A stretch of DNA of 64,000 nucleotides from Verrucomicrobiaceae bacterium (GCA_016795485.1 JAEUHM010000046.1:186001-250000); one strand, 5' to 3'; positions 1 through 10,404 are shown, numbered from the stretch's first letter. The notes: generated from the sequence alone by a model not told the origin. Program-made: numbers and translations.

Positions 1-3000
1 CACCACCTGACCTGCGGTATTGAAAACTTGAGCCAGGGCCACTTGGAAACCTTTGGGGATAACGGTATCCATTTTCATGCCGGAAAGAGCTACGCCCTGA
101 CCACCCGTGACTTCATAGGGAATGCTGAGGGTGATGGACTCATTGTCCGCCAAGGTGCTGCGACTCTTCACCACACCAACGGGCAAGGTTGGGATGGCAG
201 GAAGTGTGGTGAGCACTTTCACAGCGTCCTCAGTGTCGCCCACGGGGAAGTGCAGGTTCGTAGCAGTGAGGTGATAGCCTTTCGCTAGAGTGTAAGCCAG
301 ACCATTCTTTACCCCACTGACACCACCTCCTTGGCTGATGATGGTACGTCCAGTGGGAACACTGGTTTTGACCTGAACGCGGTAAACAAAATGCCCGCTG
401 GAGCTTGCGTTCAAGTCTCCTGCTGGAAAACCTATGCTCCGCACGAGGGCAGCGGTCACTCCGTCGTATTTGCGGTTGCCATTGGCATCATTGAATACTT
501 CACCGACATCGTAGAAGCCATTGGCCTTGCGGTTGTCAGCGCCGGGTGTGTTGTCGAACGGAGTGTCGGTGTAGCCCTCGGCACCGACGATCTTCATCTC
601 TTTTCCGGCAGCATCATAGAAGCGATAATCCACGAGGCTGGGCACCGTGCTGCCATTCCTCTCCAGTGAACCGATAAATGTCATCTCTTCAGGTATGTAG
701 TCGCGCACCACGACCCCCAAAGCCGCGCCTCCCCCTGGTTCATTGCGGTAGGTGAGCTTGTAATCACAGAGGCCATCCGTGCTGATAGTCTTGCCATTTG
801 CGCCTATTCCCTTGTCATCTATGACAGTGATGATGCGCTCTCCCGCCCTAAAGATCACTCCGTCCCCAACAGCTTCCTTGGTTAATGTGAGCTTCGGCGC
901 GGCCAGTGGCGGATCACTGAGCAGGGGGCGTGCAGGCGGCGGTTCTGCGGCAAACAGGGTCTTGGTGCCGAACACTGCCCAGAAAACAGGAGTGATGCTC
1001 ACCTCCATCGGGGTGCTCACTCCATTGACGTTCACAGTGGATGGCACGTCCTGGCCCACGACCAGATCATATTCCATATAACGGAACTCGCCGCCGCCCA
1101 CCGTGCCGAGAACGAAGAACATCTCACGCGTTTCAGGGAAATAGGCTGGTAGTGTGGTGGGGTTTAGGTCTGCCGCTGGCCAGGTTCCGGTGACAAATCG
1201 GAAGCTGCCGTTGCTGCCAGGCCCGCCTGTGCCGTCGTTGACTCCAGCCGCTAGCAAGGAGGTGCCGCTGGGCAAAACGTTGTTCACCTTGGCTCCGGTG
1301 ATGGCAGTCGGGAGCCAGTTCTTGGCGGTGACGGTGTAACGGATGGTCTCACCAGGATGCGCAATGTTCTTGTTGGAGCTGACGCTGACTTCCAACGGCG
1401 GATCTATCACGACTTCATCGGGTGGAGCGATGACCTTCTGCCCATCAGCGCGTGTAACGGTGGCAGTCGAGTTCTTGATGATGGTCCCGTCCTTGGTGGT
1501 GGTCTTCACCTTCACCCGCACTTCCATGGTCGCTGTGCCGTTGGGGTTCAGGGTGGGACCATTCCAGACGAAATCCGTGATGTTGGGGTATGTCCCAGTG
1601 ATCGATGTGGGAGAGGGTGTGGTGCCGATGAGGGTGGTGTTGGCGGGAGTACTCATCGTCAGCTTGTAGCCGCTGATGGTCCCGGTGCCGTTATTCTCGA
1701 TCTCCAACTGATAGGTGATGGTTTCCTCAATGTGAGCACGATCTCCGTTGATCGGGGAACTGGTGGTGGTCGTGCTGATTGTCAGGCTCAGCGGCTCTTG
1801 CAACTCCACCACGGGCATCGGCTTGGTCACTAAGGTAGTGCTGCCACGCTTGAAGTTGCCTTTGAGAGCGAGTTTGGAGCCATTGGCACCAGAGAGCACA
1901 CGCACGGAGAATACTTTCACCCCGGATGACCCAGCTGGCACATCTAACGTCCACCGGACGTATTTGGAAGCACCCGCAGGCACAAGAGTGTGACCCTCAT
2001 CCGCCACCAATAAGCTGAGGTTTGAAGGCAAAAGACACTCGACCACTGCTCCGGTGACGGCGGCATCCGTGTTGTTAACATAGTGCAGCGAGTAGGTCAC
2101 CAAGCCGCCCACATCCACGTCGTAGGTGTAGATGCCGTTGGTTCCAGCAGAGCCGTTCGCGTCACTATCCGTGCTGGCCCCCGTGATGAGGTCATACGTC
2201 TTGCTGGAGGGCGAGTAGCTGGACAAAACGAACTGCACGGCCTCAGCGTTGTCTCCACTGGCCAGCAGCACATCCGCGCGGCTGCTCTGGAAACGTGATG
2301 AAGCTAGCCTATGCGGTGCGGCTGCTAGTGTATTGTAGGGCAAGATGGAGCCTGGGAAAGAGAAGGTTAGCAGATTGGTGTTATCCAGAAGAGAGGTCAT
2401 GCGCCATGCACGAACGCCGCTGCGGTTTTCACCGCTCCCGAACGGTGTAGCTACCACGATCTCCGGGAAGCGATCATCATTGAGATCCATCAGCATCACA
2501 TCTGAGCGGAACGTCGTGGCACTGGCCACGGTCGGCCCAAACCCGCCATCCAAGCCACCGTTGGGGTGGAAAGGTGCGGCACCTCGGCTATCATAAAACC
2601 GCACGGTGAGGAAATCCCGAAACTCTCCGGTCACATAGAAGTCCCCAAACTGATGCTGGGTGAACACCAGGTCCGCGCGGCCATCTCCCGAGACATCGCC
2701 CACGGCTATGGCTTGGATGGCGTCCGCACCCGTGGATGTGGCGATGGGGCGCACGGCAGTATTCACGTCATCGGCTCCATGGAAGTTGCCCAGGCCCGTG
2801 TTCAAGAAAGTCAGCACACCGTTGTTGGCCGCATCAATCATGACCACATCGGTCTTGCCGTCTCCCGTGACATCTCCCAGACGCACTGCCCCTGGCGTAG
2901 AGGTGGGATATGCTATGGCGTAGTTGGAAGCACCGAGCTGAAACTGATCATTGTGAATGAGCACCGCTATCCGCGTGTCTGTGCCCGTGCCGGAGATGAT

Positions 3001-3807
3001 GAGGTCTTCTTTTGTGTCGTTACTGACATTTCCCGCAGCGATGCCTACCACGGTGGTGATGCCCGTGGTCGCCAACCCGCCAACGCTCATCACCGAGAAC
3101 TGGAGGGTGCCGAGGCCATCAGGACCATTATTCTGATACACCACCAGCCCACCACTGAGCACCAGTGCGAGGTCCGGGCGTCCATCGCCATTGAAGTCAC
3201 CTACCGCGCTATCACTCACCGCGTTTGCGGCCACATTGAAGCCATTGCTCACATAGGTGCCGTTCGACTGCTGCTTGCGCACCTTGATGGTGCCAGAGGC
3301 GCGGTCCACTTGCATGATGTCATCCCGACCATCACCATCGAAGTCGGCACCAAACAGCCCACGGCAGTCAAATGTCGGCCCCGAGTTGGTGAACAGCTTC
3401 TCGCCGACGAACTTGGGATACAAGTTGGGTGTCGTGCCCAAGGGGAATGGCGAGGAAAACTCGCGCTTTTGAATGGCGGATGCATTCCCTGCTGCATCCA
3501 GTGCCCGCATTTCGATCTGGATGGATTTGCACACCTGCTGAACGGTCAACGGCGTATCCCGCTGCCAAGCCAGGTCCGTCCAGGCCGTGGCGCCCGGGAT
3601 GGGAATCTTGGAGTTGATGACAAAGCGGTACTGAACCTTGTCAATCCCCGTCTCGTCCTGCGGATCGAGCAAGAGCTTGAACGCGTGAGCCGTGCCGACT
3701 TTTTGAACCCAAGAGTGGGTGATGCTCAGCAGGGGTGGCGTGCTATCGGAAGCCATCGCTACAGACGCGATAGCGAAGTAGATCGCGGCGATTCTTTTGG
3801 TGGTCAT
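1..3807 (-). CDS. Secreted FG-GAP/VCBS propeller protein with DUF11-type repeats (3' end outside window)
   Basis: An uninterrupted minus-strand frame starts at the ATG at 3807 and stays open to base 1: 1269 codons with no stop, so the C-terminus lies beyond the window. The N-terminus (MTTKRIAAIYFAIASVAMA) is a signal peptide. Residues ~150-455 hold about six FG-GAP/VCBS calcium-loop repeats (for example ADFDGDGRDD, GDFNGDGRPDLA, GDVTGDGKTDVV), which normally build a seven-bladed propeller. From ~550 onward come at least four DUF11-like beta domains (pattern YxLxYxNxxxxxVxGxxVxxxLPxxxxxL), as in large surface or sheath proteins of this phylum. An Asn/Asp/Gly-rich segment near residues 1075-1095 may bind calcium. 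It is divergent from pgi across a 180-bp gap. Export to the cell surface or medium is inferred; the ligand is unknown. All plus-strand ORFs here are shadows. Confidence 0.85.
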   Translation of the reverse strand, partial: MTTKRIAAIYFAIASVAMASDSTPPLLSITHSWVQKVGTAHAFKLLLDPQDETGIDKVQYRFVINSKIPIPGATAWTDLAWQRDTPLTVQQVCKSIQIEMRALDAAGNASAIQKREFSSPFPLGTTPNLYPKFVGEKLFTNSGPTFDCRGLFGADFDGDGRDDIMQVDRASGTIKVRKQQSNGTYVSNGFNVAANAVSDSAVGDFNGDGRPDLALVLSGGLVVYQNNGPDGLGTLQFSVMSVGGLATTGITTVVGIAAGNVSNDTKEDLIISGTGTDTRIAVLIHNDQFQLGASNYAIAYPTSTPGAVRLGDVTGDGKTDVVMIDAANNGVLTFLNTGLGNFHGADDVNTAVRPIATSTGADAIQAIAVGDVSGDGRADLVFTQHQFGDFYVTGEFRDFLTVRFYDSRGAAPFHPNGGLDGGFGPTVASATTFRSDVMLMDLNDDRFPEIVVATPFGSGENRSGVRAWRMTSLLDNTNLLTFSFPGSILPYNTLAAAPHRLASSRFQSSRADVLLASGDNAEAVQFVLSSYSPSSKTYDLITGASTDSDANGSAGTNGIYTYDVDVGGLVTYSLHYVNNTDAAVTGAVVECLLPSNLSLLVADEGHTLVPAGASKYVRWTLDVPAGSSGVKVFSVRVLSGANGSKLALKGNFKRGSTTLVTKPMPVVELQEPLSLTISTTTTSSPINGDRAHIEETITYQLEIENNGTGTISGYKLTMSTPANTTLIGTTPSPTSITGTYPNITDFVWNGPTLNPNGTATMEVRVKVKTTTKDGTIIKNSTATVTRADGQKVIAPPDEVVIDPPLEVSVSSNKNIAHPGETIRYTVTAKNWLPTAITGAKVNNVLPSGTSLLAAGVNDGTGGPGSNGSFRFVTGTWPAADLNPTTLPAYFPETREMFFVLGTVGGGEFRYMEYDLVVGQDVPSTVNVNGVSTPMEVSITPVFWAVFGTKTLFAAEPPPARPLLSDPPLAAPKLTLTKEAVGDGVIFRAGERIITVIDDKGIGANGKTISTDGLCDYKLTYRNEPGGGAALGVVVRDYIPEEMTFIGSLERNGSTVPSLVDYRFYDAAGKEMKIVGAEGYTDTPFDNTPGADNRKANGFYDVGEVFNDANGNRKYDGVTAALVRSIGFPAGDLNASSSGHFVYRVQVKTSVPTGRTIISQGGGVSGVKNGLAYTLAKGYHLTATNLHFPVGDTEDAVKVLTTLPAIPTLPVGVVKSRSTLADNESITLSIPYEVTGGQGVALSGMKMDTVIPKGFQVALAQVFNTAGQVV

Positions 3808-3987
3808 ATTGGAAGTGAGATGAAGGCAACGCCCAATTGCATGCTGTTGAACCGCAGCCCAGCAGATGAGGCAATGGAAGCAATCATCTCTAACCTAGGA
3901 GTCAACCTCATCCGTGGGATTGTGCTGTCTTGGAAAGCAAAATAGTCACTGGAACGGTGCGCTGCTTGCTGTAAGTCAGCTTCCTCC

Positions 3988-5568
3988 ATGAGTTCCTCTA
4001 CCCAAACATCCTGGCATCGATTTCAGTCCCAACTTGTTCGCTATTCAGATCTTGGCTTTTCTTTAGATACAAGCCGGATGGCATTCGCGAGCGATTTCGT
4101 TGCGAGCATGAAGCCTAGTATTGATCGTGCCTTCAAGGATATGAAGGATCTCGAGTCTGGCGGAATCGCCAATCCAGATGAAAAGCGCATGGTGGGCCAT
4201 TACTGGCTCAGAAACCCTGCCCTGGCACCTTCAGTTGAGCTTCGTGACGCCATCACGAGCACATTGGACGCGACACTTGCTTTTGCAGATGACGTCAAAA
4301 GCGGAAAAATCACAGCACCCAATGGTAAAAAGTTTACGCGGGTCCTTGTGGTTGGCATCGGTGGCTCAGCGTTGGGCCCGCAGCTCATTGCAGATGCCCT
4401 CACCGCCCCGGTTCCACCTCTGGCGATTGATTTCTTCGACAACACGGACCCTGACGGCATGGACCGGATTGCGGCGCGCATTGGAGACGCTTGGGCCACC
4501 ACTTTGACTTTGGTGGTCTCCAAATCTGGCGGCACCAAAGAGACTCGCAATGGAATGTTAGAAGCTGAGAATGCCTACAAAACCCGCGGACTGGATTTTT
4601 CAAAACACGCCGTAGCTATCACCGGAGAGGGCAGCGAACTCGACAAACACGCCATTGCCCAGGGTTGGATGAAGCGATTTCCCATGTGGGATTGGGTTGG
4701 CGGACGCACCTCCGTCATGAGCGCCGTCGGCACCGTAGCCGCCGCTCTCCAAGGAGTCGACGTTCGTGGCATCCTCGACGGAGCTGCCGCAATGGATGAA
4801 AAGACCCGTTCTCTTCCTGTGGAAAGCAATGCTGCGATGATGTTAGCATTGATGTGGTATCACGCCGGCAAAGGCAAAGGGCTCAAGGACATGGTGATCC
4901 TTCCATACAAAGACAAGTTGGTGCTCATGAGCAAGTATCTGCAACAGCTCGTGATGGAATCCCTTGGCAAAGAACACGACCTCGACGGCAAAGTCGTCAA
5001 TCAAGGTATCGCTGTTTACGGCAACAAAGGTTCAACGGATCAGCATGCATACGTCCAGCAACTGCGTGATGGCGTGAACAACTTCTTCGCCACGTTTATT
5101 GAGATTCGCAAAGGTCGCTCCGGCAAAGGGATCGAAGTTGAACCAGAAACGAGTTCTGGCGACTATCTGCAAGGCTTTCTCCGCGGAACGCGCGCTGCTC
5201 TCACAGGAAGCGGCCGGGAATCGATGACTATTTCCCTCACCGAGGTGAACGCATTCACCGTTGGAATGCTGATTGCGCTCTATGAACGAGCGGTCTCGTT
5301 CTATGCCTCACTCGTCAACATTAACGCTTACCATCAACCCGGTGTCGAAGCAGGCAAGAAGGCCGCTGGCGAGTTCCTCAAGCTTCTTGGGAACGTTCGC
5401 ACTCACTTGAAGTCGCTCAACTCGCCTGCGGGAGCAGAGGCAATCGCTTCCAATCTCGCTGCTGATCCCGAGGATGTCTGGCATTGCCTACACCATCTGG
5501 CGGCCAATGGGCAAGCGAGCGTAGTTGTGGGTGAGACCGCCACAACTGACGTCTTTTCTGCCACTTGA
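3988..5568 (+). CDS. pgi: Glucose-6-phosphate isomerase
   Basis: A 526-residue cytoplasmic enzyme that interconverts glucose 6-phosphate and fructose 6-phosphate in glycolysis and gluconeogenesis. Both SIS sugar-phosphate-binding halves are visible: [11 protein letters not shown] near residue 120 and SKSGGTKET near 178. Also present are the family signature [15 protein letters not shown] near 233, the [13 protein letters not shown] segment near 348 (active-site His region), and the C-terminal HQPGVEAGK near 450 containing the conserved lysine. Length fits the long bacterial Pgi class. The ATG at 3988 has no clear Shine-Dalgarno, but the N-terminus aligns plausibly. The next gene begins 43 bp after its stop on the same strand, so they may be cotranscribed. 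Confidence 0.95.
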   Translation: MSSSTQTSWHRFQSQLVRYSDLGFSLDTSRMAFASDFVASMKPSIDRAFKDMKDLESGGIANPDEKRMVGHYWLRNPALAPSVELRDAITSTLDATLAFADDVKSGKITAPNGKKFTRVLVVGIGGSALGPQLIADALTAPVPPLAIDFFDNTDPDGMDRIAARIGDAWATTLTLVVSKSGGTKETRNGMLEAENAYKTRGLDFSKHAVAITGEGSELDKHAIAQGWMKRFPMWDWVGGRTSVMSAVGTVAAALQGVDVRGILDGAAAMDEKTRSLPVESNAAMMLALMWYHAGKGKGLKDMVILPYKDKLVLMSKYLQQLVMESLGKEHDLDGKVVNQGIAVYGNKGSTDQHAYVQQLRDGVNNFFATFIEIRKGRSGKGIEVEPETSSGDYLQGFLRGTRAALTGSGRESMTISLTEVNAFTVGMLIALYERAVSFYASLVNINAYHQPGVEAGKKAAGEFLKLLGNVRTHLKSLNSPAGAEAIASNLAADPEDVWHCLHHLAANGQASVVVGETATTDVFSAT

Positions 5569-5611
5569 TCCCCGGAGGAATCCGTTCATCATAGGGCTTC
5601 AACCTCCCCCC

Positions 5612-5944
5612 ATGCCGAAAGAAGCCGTCATTGCTTGTATCGTGCTGTCCGCTCTGTTTTTGCTCGTATTTGGAATCTCCAAAGAGCCACGGAGCTGGCG
5701 GCGGCTTTATCAGCACTTTTTCCGATCGGGTGAAATGCCATCTGTGAATCGGAACAAGGCTATGGACGAGCGTATTTCGGTTAAAGCAGGCACGCTCGCC
5801 GTGATCATCCTCGTCATTGACGTGGTCGTCCTTCTCGGTGGCGTGGGATACGCCGCCTACGAGCGATACAGCAACTACGAGGTCGAAGACGCTGCTAAGT
5901 TAGAAGAAGTAAAGAAACTGTCCGGCCCGCGCCTGCTTCAGTAA
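5612..5944 (+). CDS. Small two-helix membrane protein, unknown function
   Basis: A 110-residue protein, starting at the ATG at 5612 because upstream in-frame codons overlap the end of pgi. Hydrophobic segments at residues ~5-22 and ~60-82 are separated by a basic loop (KEPRSWRRLYQHFFRSG), and the short tail after the second helix is acidic and lysine-rich. No enzymatic motif is visible and I do not recognise the family. It follows pgi by 43 bp. Its stop overlaps the 3' end of the convergent gene at 5938 by 7 bp. Confidence 0.6.
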   Translation: MPKEAVIACIVLSALFLLVFGISKEPRSWRRLYQHFFRSGEMPSVNRNKAMDERISVKAGTLAVIILVIDVVVLLGGVGYAAYERYSNYEVEDAAKLEEVKKLSGPRLLQ

Positions 5945-8352
5945 GCCATAGGCAGCTTTTCCATCCATTTAAGCTCTTGCCAGTCAGGTTTTCCGTCCAA
6001 AACAGGCACCACGGCTACTGTCGCTTGGACCGGGTAGGGCTCTCCTGAGATGCGGCTTTTGTAGTCCTGTTTTAGAGACACGGCGAGGAACCCCTGCCCT
6101 GGGCGGACGGATCCAATGTCTCCACGCGCCTGCATGTAACCAGCAGAGCGGCCATCAGGCGATTCTTTGGAATCGGCGCGCTCGGCGACAAACTGCCAGC
6201 GCTCCACCGGCATTCGTCCGTAGTGCCGAAGCCAATGTCCCGTATCATAGCCCACTGGCTGTAAGTAGCGCCGGTGAGTCATTTTGAGGTAACTCACCTG
6301 AAGATTGTCGGCAGCTGCTCGAATCGAATCATCAGGATGCTCGGACTTCACTTTCTGCAATAGTTCAGCGCCCGCACCAGGGGTGAGAGGTGCTAGCGGC
6401 TTGTGCCTTGGTCCAATGATTGTAGCTAACACACAGAAGACGGCCATTGCCGTGCATACCCACATTGTGCTCGTCGTCCACCGGTCCACCCCCACGACTT
6501 CTTGCTCCTCAGTGGATGGCGCATTCTCCGATTTCATGAGCTTGACGATCCATCCATCTAGCAGCAGCCAAAGTTCTCGGAACGCCGCCAGACTGATTAA
6601 CACGAGAGCCCAGTCGATCGATTGCCAAAGACGACTTGCTGTTTGATTGCCTGACATGCCTGCCAAAACAGTGGCCGACCCGAGATTAAGCGCTAGCAGC
6701 AAGAGCAACCAGAGCCTCTCGCTGCTTCTCCACCGCCAGATGAGCACTCCCAGGGCGACGAAGAACAGCCACATCACAATGTCGCGGCTAAGTGCCATCC
6801 AACCGACAATAAGTCCTGCTGCGACTAATAGTCCGGCGATGTCGCCCCGCCTCCAGGCGGCGGCAAGTCCCAAGCAACCTAACATCGAAATGCCAGCCAA
6901 TCTGACTGCTGGATCATTGATTCGCATGTAGGTGAAACTTTCCACCCACGCGGCCGACACTTGCTTGATGTAGCGGACTGGATCCTCAGCCACCGTCTTC
7001 TTGAAGAGGTTCATGTGGTAGAGATACTCTCCCGCATAGTCCCCCCGCTTCACACCGCCGTGCAGGATCGGCTCGTCATTCATCCCTGGCCACATGCGTT
7101 TATGCACGGGATCTGCGCCTCCGCGTAAGAGTGTGCCGCTGTTCGTGCTTGGCGTCATCACACCCAAAACCACCTTCTGCCGGATGAGCCAGGGCAGAAA
7201 TACAGCGCTCATTCCCACGGTGAATGCACCTGCGATCCAAATACTCCGCACCCAGCCATTTCTCATCCACGTCACGACCAAAAAGTAGATCGCTAGCATC
7301 GGCACACCCAACAAAGTGGTGCCCGACGTCATATTGGCGAACCCATAGAGTGCTCCAGCAACAACCATGAGCCACGTGTTGGCCGTTTTCAAAGCACGCC
7401 AAGCCGCAAGCGTTCCCAGAGCACACAATCCCATTCCTGGACTCTCGGTGAGAACACCCATCACGTGAGGCAAGTGCGTTTCACCCATCATCACGGCCAA
7501 TGCACCACACACCCCGAGCACTCGCCCACCCAAGGCCCGTCCCAGGGCATAAGCTGAGAGCGCTCCAAGTGCCCACAGCGCGGCATTCATGGCCCTGACC
7601 CAGTCCATTGGGTCTCCCGGAAGAAGAAATAACGGAGCCATCATGACACTATAGAATGGCCGCTGACCATCAAAGCCAGTGGTGATTCCCCACCCTTCTG
7701 CAAGGCCATAGGCCATGTTGTACCAGCCTGCAGAGTCACTTTCAGGCTGTCCACCCACACAAAACGTGCCGTCTGAGTACAAACCCGCTCCCACCACACG
7801 AAGGAACGCCACCACGAGCGCAACCGAAAAGACCACGGCAGCGTCATGGCGCTCTACAAATGCCGGTAGTGCTACTTTCCCGCCCCTGCCCTTTCTCAGC
7901 CGGATCGATAAAGCCAACAGCACCAAAAAGGGCACCATCCACTCCGCTCCTTCCCATTGCTTGGGTGCCAGCAGTGTATACTTCTTTCCGTTGGTACGTG
8001 GGTCTGAGCCATCCTTTGGGACAAACTTCACCACGTCGCGGAAGTGATTGTACCAGCCATCACGCAGGTAGGAGATGGCGGATGCCTTTTCTGCGTGTTG
8101 CAATGGCACGCCGTTCTCGAACAACACCACTCGGTGCTCCATCAGAGGATTCCGATAGCGGTGTTGAATGCGCCATTCGTAGACGCCATCATCCAGTGCG
8201 ATCTTTTTTGCCTCGACCTCCAGCCTCACCGTCAGCCCCAGTCCAAAATGCTGCTGCACCACTTGGGCAAAGACGACCGTGGCCACTAGCACCCACGCCA
8301 GCCGCCACCAGCGGTCAACTCCCCAGGATTCAAACGTTGCTTTCAAGCTCAT
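5938..8352 (-). CDS. Polytopic membrane glycosyltransferase, GT39/ArnT-like
   Basis: About 804 residues, with many hydrophobic segments. The N-terminus has one helix (WRLAWVLVATVVFAQ), a ~75-residue extracytoplasmic stretch, then a multi-helix core. The region SDSAGWYNMAYGLAEGWG followed by GQRPFYSVMMAPLF resembles the first loop of GT-C enzymes of the PMT/ArnT/GT39 type, which use a lipid-linked sugar donor and carry an acidic residue there. A soluble ~150-residue domain closes the protein. The frame remains open to 8718, but that part overlaps dapB; ATGs at 8364 and 8352 both fit, and 8352 has GGA upstream. Substrate is unknown; the glycosyltransferase assignment rests on topology and that motif. 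Confidence 0.65.
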   Translation of the reverse strand: MSLKATFESWGVDRWWRLAWVLVATVVFAQVVQQHFGLGLTVRLEVEAKKIALDDGVYEWRIQHRYRNPLMEHRVVLFENGVPLQHAEKASAISYLRDGWYNHFRDVVKFVPKDGSDPRTNGKKYTLLAPKQWEGAEWMVPFLVLLALSIRLRKGRGGKVALPAFVERHDAAVVFSVALVVAFLRVVGAGLYSDGTFCVGGQPESDSAGWYNMAYGLAEGWGITTGFDGQRPFYSVMMAPLFLLPGDPMDWVRAMNAALWALGALSAYALGRALGGRVLGVCGALAVMMGETHLPHVMGVLTESPGMGLCALGTLAAWRALKTANTWLMVVAGALYGFANMTSGTTLLGVPMLAIYFLVVTWMRNGWVRSIWIAGAFTVGMSAVFLPWLIRQKVVLGVMTPSTNSGTLLRGGADPVHKRMWPGMNDEPILHGGVKRGDYAGEYLYHMNLFKKTVAEDPVRYIKQVSAAWVESFTYMRINDPAVRLAGISMLGCLGLAAAWRRGDIAGLLVAAGLIVGWMALSRDIVMWLFFVALGVLIWRWRSSERLWLLLLLALNLGSATVLAGMSGNQTASRLWQSIDWALVLISLAAFRELWLLLDGWIVKLMKSENAPSTEEQEVVGVDRWTTSTMWVCTAMAVFCVLATIIGPRHKPLAPLTPGAGAELLQKVKSEHPDDSIRAAADNLQVSYLKMTHRRYLQPVGYDTGHWLRHYGRMPVERWQFVAERADSKESPDGRSAGYMQARGDIGSVRPGQGFLAVSLKQDYKSRISGEPYPVQATVAVVPVLDGKPDWQELKWMEKLPMAY

Positions 8353-8374
8353 CTCCGCTTCCATGACGTGACCA

Positions 8375-9115
8375 ATGAGCAAAATCAAGATCCTCGTCAC
8401 AGGCAGCCATGGCCGCATGGGCCAGGCTGTCATCCGCGCAACCGAACTCAATCCCTCCACAGAGGTGGGAGCCGCCATTGATGTAGGTGACTCTCTCGAT
8501 GACGCGCTAAAGGCTTCAGACGTCGTCGTCGACTTCACCACCCACCATTTCAGCGACGAACTAGTGGCCGCCTGTCTCAAGCACGGCAAGCCCCTGGTCA
8601 TGGGAACCACTGGCCACACGCCCGACGAAGTCACTCGCATCAAAGAGGCATCCAAGACATTGCCGATTGTTTTCGCCCCTAACTTCTCGGTTGGAGTCAA
8701 CACGCTCTTCTGGCTCACTCGTAAAGCTACCGAGATCCTCGGCCCTGCCTTTGATCTAGAAGTAATCGAGATGCATCACCGCATGAAGACAGACTCACCC
8801 AGCGGCACAGCACGTCGCCTTGTTGAGATCCTTACAGAAGTGCGCAACCTCGACTATGACAAAGACACCCGTCACGGACGCAAAGGCGATGTCGGAGCAC
8901 GTACACCTACAGAGATTGGCGTTCACGCCCTTCGTGGAGGAGATGTCGTGGGAGATCACACCGTCGTCTATGCCAACTTAGGCGAGAGGGTAGAACTCAC
9001 GCACAAGGCATCTTCCAGGGACACATTTGCCACCGGGGCCGTTCGTGCTGCCGTCTGGCTAAAGGATCAAGGGCCTGGCATTTTCGACATGCAGGACGTG
9101 CTGGGTCTTCGGTAG
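8375..9115 (+). CDS. dapB: 4-hydroxy-tetrahydrodipicolinate reductase
   Basis: A 246-residue NAD(P)H-dependent reductase of the diaminopimelate/lysine pathway, supplying precursor for peptidoglycan. The Rossmann motif GSHGRMG lies at residues 9-15. DFTTHH and GTTGHTPDE follow as in DapB. The catalytic and substrate-binding block EMHHRMKTDSPSGTA (about 131-146) contains the conserved HH, Lys and SGTA. The C-terminal F(A)TGAVRAA and GxxDMxDVLGL blocks are present. It starts about 20 bp from the divergent glycosyltransferase gene and is followed after 8 bp by folK-panB, probably in one transcript. Confidence 0.95.
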   Translation: MSKIKILVTGSHGRMGQAVIRATELNPSTEVGAAIDVGDSLDDALKASDVVVDFTTHHFSDELVAACLKHGKPLVMGTTGHTPDEVTRIKEASKTLPIVFAPNFSVGVNTLFWLTRKATEILGPAFDLEVIEMHHRMKTDSPSGTARRLVEILTEVRNLDYDKDTRHGRKGDVGARTPTEIGVHALRGGDVVGDHTVVYANLGERVELTHKASSRDTFATGAVRAAVWLKDQGPGIFDMQDVLGLR

Positions 9116-9123
9116 CACCCGCC

Positions 9124-10404
9124 ATGCCGGTTTATCATCTGGCTCTCGGCTCGAATCAGGGCGATCGCCTAGCGCATCTACGGCAGGCTGCGGCACAATT
9201 GCGCCAACTAGGGCTGGCGCTGCAGGCCGCGCCTGTCTATGAGACAGCACCTGTTGATTGCCCAGACGGTTCCCCTGCGTTTCTTAACACAGTCGTGAGG
9301 CTTACCACTCCACTTGAGCCCACCGAGTTGCACAGAGAATGCCTTCGACTTGAGTCCGCTGCTGGCCGCCCCGAGGTCCGTGCCAAGAACGCACCTCGCC
9401 CATTGGATGTCGATCTTCTTCACACCACAGCGCCATTCGACAATACAGAGGCGCTAGAGCTGCCACATCCACGGCTACATATTCGGCGCTTTGTGCTTCA
9501 ACCTCTAAGCGACTTGTCACCACAACTCGTCATCGCCGGCAAGTCGGTGCTGTCTCATCTTGGTGCCCTCGCAGACGATCCAACTGCCATCCGCGTCGTG
9601 GCTGATTCGACTTGGCCCGGGCCACCCCACTACCCGATCCTTTCTCTCAGCGACCTTCCAGAACGCAAGCTTTCCGGCCCGCTGCTGTCTGTCCTCACCG
9701 CCTACGACTACCCGGCTGCTCGGCTTCTCGACGAAGCAGGCGTGGACATGCTGCTCGTGGGCGATTCGCTCGGCATGGTCGTGTTGGGCCTTCCAGACAC
9801 CACCCAGGTCACCATGGAGCACATGCTTCATCATGTGGAAGCCGTTGCAAGGGGTGCCAAACGCGCGCCAGTCATCGCAGATCTGCCTTATCACAGCTAC
9901 CTCACTCCCGAACAAGCAGTTGCAAATGCTCAACGCCTCATCAACGCCGGAGGCACTGCCGTCAAACTCGAAGGTGGCGTGAGCCAACTGCCGCAGATTG
10001 AAGCGATCATTGCCGCTGGCATCCCACTCATTGGCCATATCGGCATGTTGCCCCAGAGCATCTTTGAGGAAGGCGGCAAGTATCGCAAAAAAGGCCGTAC
10101 ACCCGAAGGCGCGGCTGCTATTCATGCAGATGCCCTGGCCCTTGAGAAAGCTGGAGCTCTGGCCGTCGTGATTGAAAGCGTCGTGCCAGAAGTGGCCACC
10201 AGCGTCACTCAAAAGACCATCATGAGCACCATCGGGATTGGTTCTGGTGTCGGTACAGATGGTCAAGTGCTCGTCTTGCATGATCTCGTTGGAGGTTTCC
10301 CGTGGTTCCGTCCCCCTTTTGCCACTACTTATGGCAATGTGGCCGAAACCACCCAACTTGCTGCGATCTCGTACATCTCCCAGGTGCATCACAGACGTTC
10401 GTAG
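9124..10404 (+). CDS. folK-panB: Fused HPPK (FolK) and ketopantoate hydroxymethyltransferase (PanB)
   Basis: One 426-residue frame carries two enzymes. Residues 1-~160 are HPPK, which pyrophosphorylates 6-hydroxymethyl-7,8-dihydropterin in folate synthesis: LALGSNQGDR at the N-terminus, YETAPVDCPDGSPAFLNTV, and RPLDVDLL with the two metal-binding aspartates. Residues ~165-426 are full-length PanB, which uses 5,10-methylene-tetrahydrofolate to make ketopantoate for CoA: TAYDYPAARLLDEAG, LLVGDSLGMV, TMEHMLHHVEAVARGA, GHIGMLPQ and the catalytic-Glu region VIESVVPEVA. The joining segment is short, with no stop or internal start context. Both halves keep their key residues, so both are probably active. 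It follows dapB by 8 bp; the 3' end overlaps the convergent phosphatase by 16 bp. Confidence 0.92.
   Translation: MPVYHLALGSNQGDRLAHLRQAAAQLRQLGLALQAAPVYETAPVDCPDGSPAFLNTVVRLTTPLEPTELHRECLRLESAAGRPEVRAKNAPRPLDVDLLHTTAPFDNTEALELPHPRLHIRRFVLQPLSDLSPQLVIAGKSVLSHLGALADDPTAIRVVADSTWPGPPHYPILSLSDLPERKLSGPLLSVLTAYDYPAARLLDEAGVDMLLVGDSLGMVVLGLPDTTQVTMEHMLHHVEAVARGAKRAPVIADLPYHSYLTPEQAVANAQRLINAGGTAVKLEGGVSQLPQIEAIIAAGIPLIGHIGMLPQSIFEEGGKYRKKGRTPEGAAAIHADALALEKAGALAVVIESVVPEVATSVTQKTIMSTIGIGSGVGTDGQVLVLHDLVGGFPWFRPPFATTYGNVAETTQLAAISYISQVHHRRS

Noticed and set aside
2566..3945. Long plus-strand frame (459 codons) inside the FG-GAP gene
   Set aside because: It is a shadow of the uninterrupted minus-strand signal-peptide/FG-GAP frame and has no domain of its own.
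9517..10392. Minus-strand frame of 291 codons
   Set aside because: Lies wholly within folK-panB, whose PanB motifs are unmistakable; no domain found in the reverse frame.
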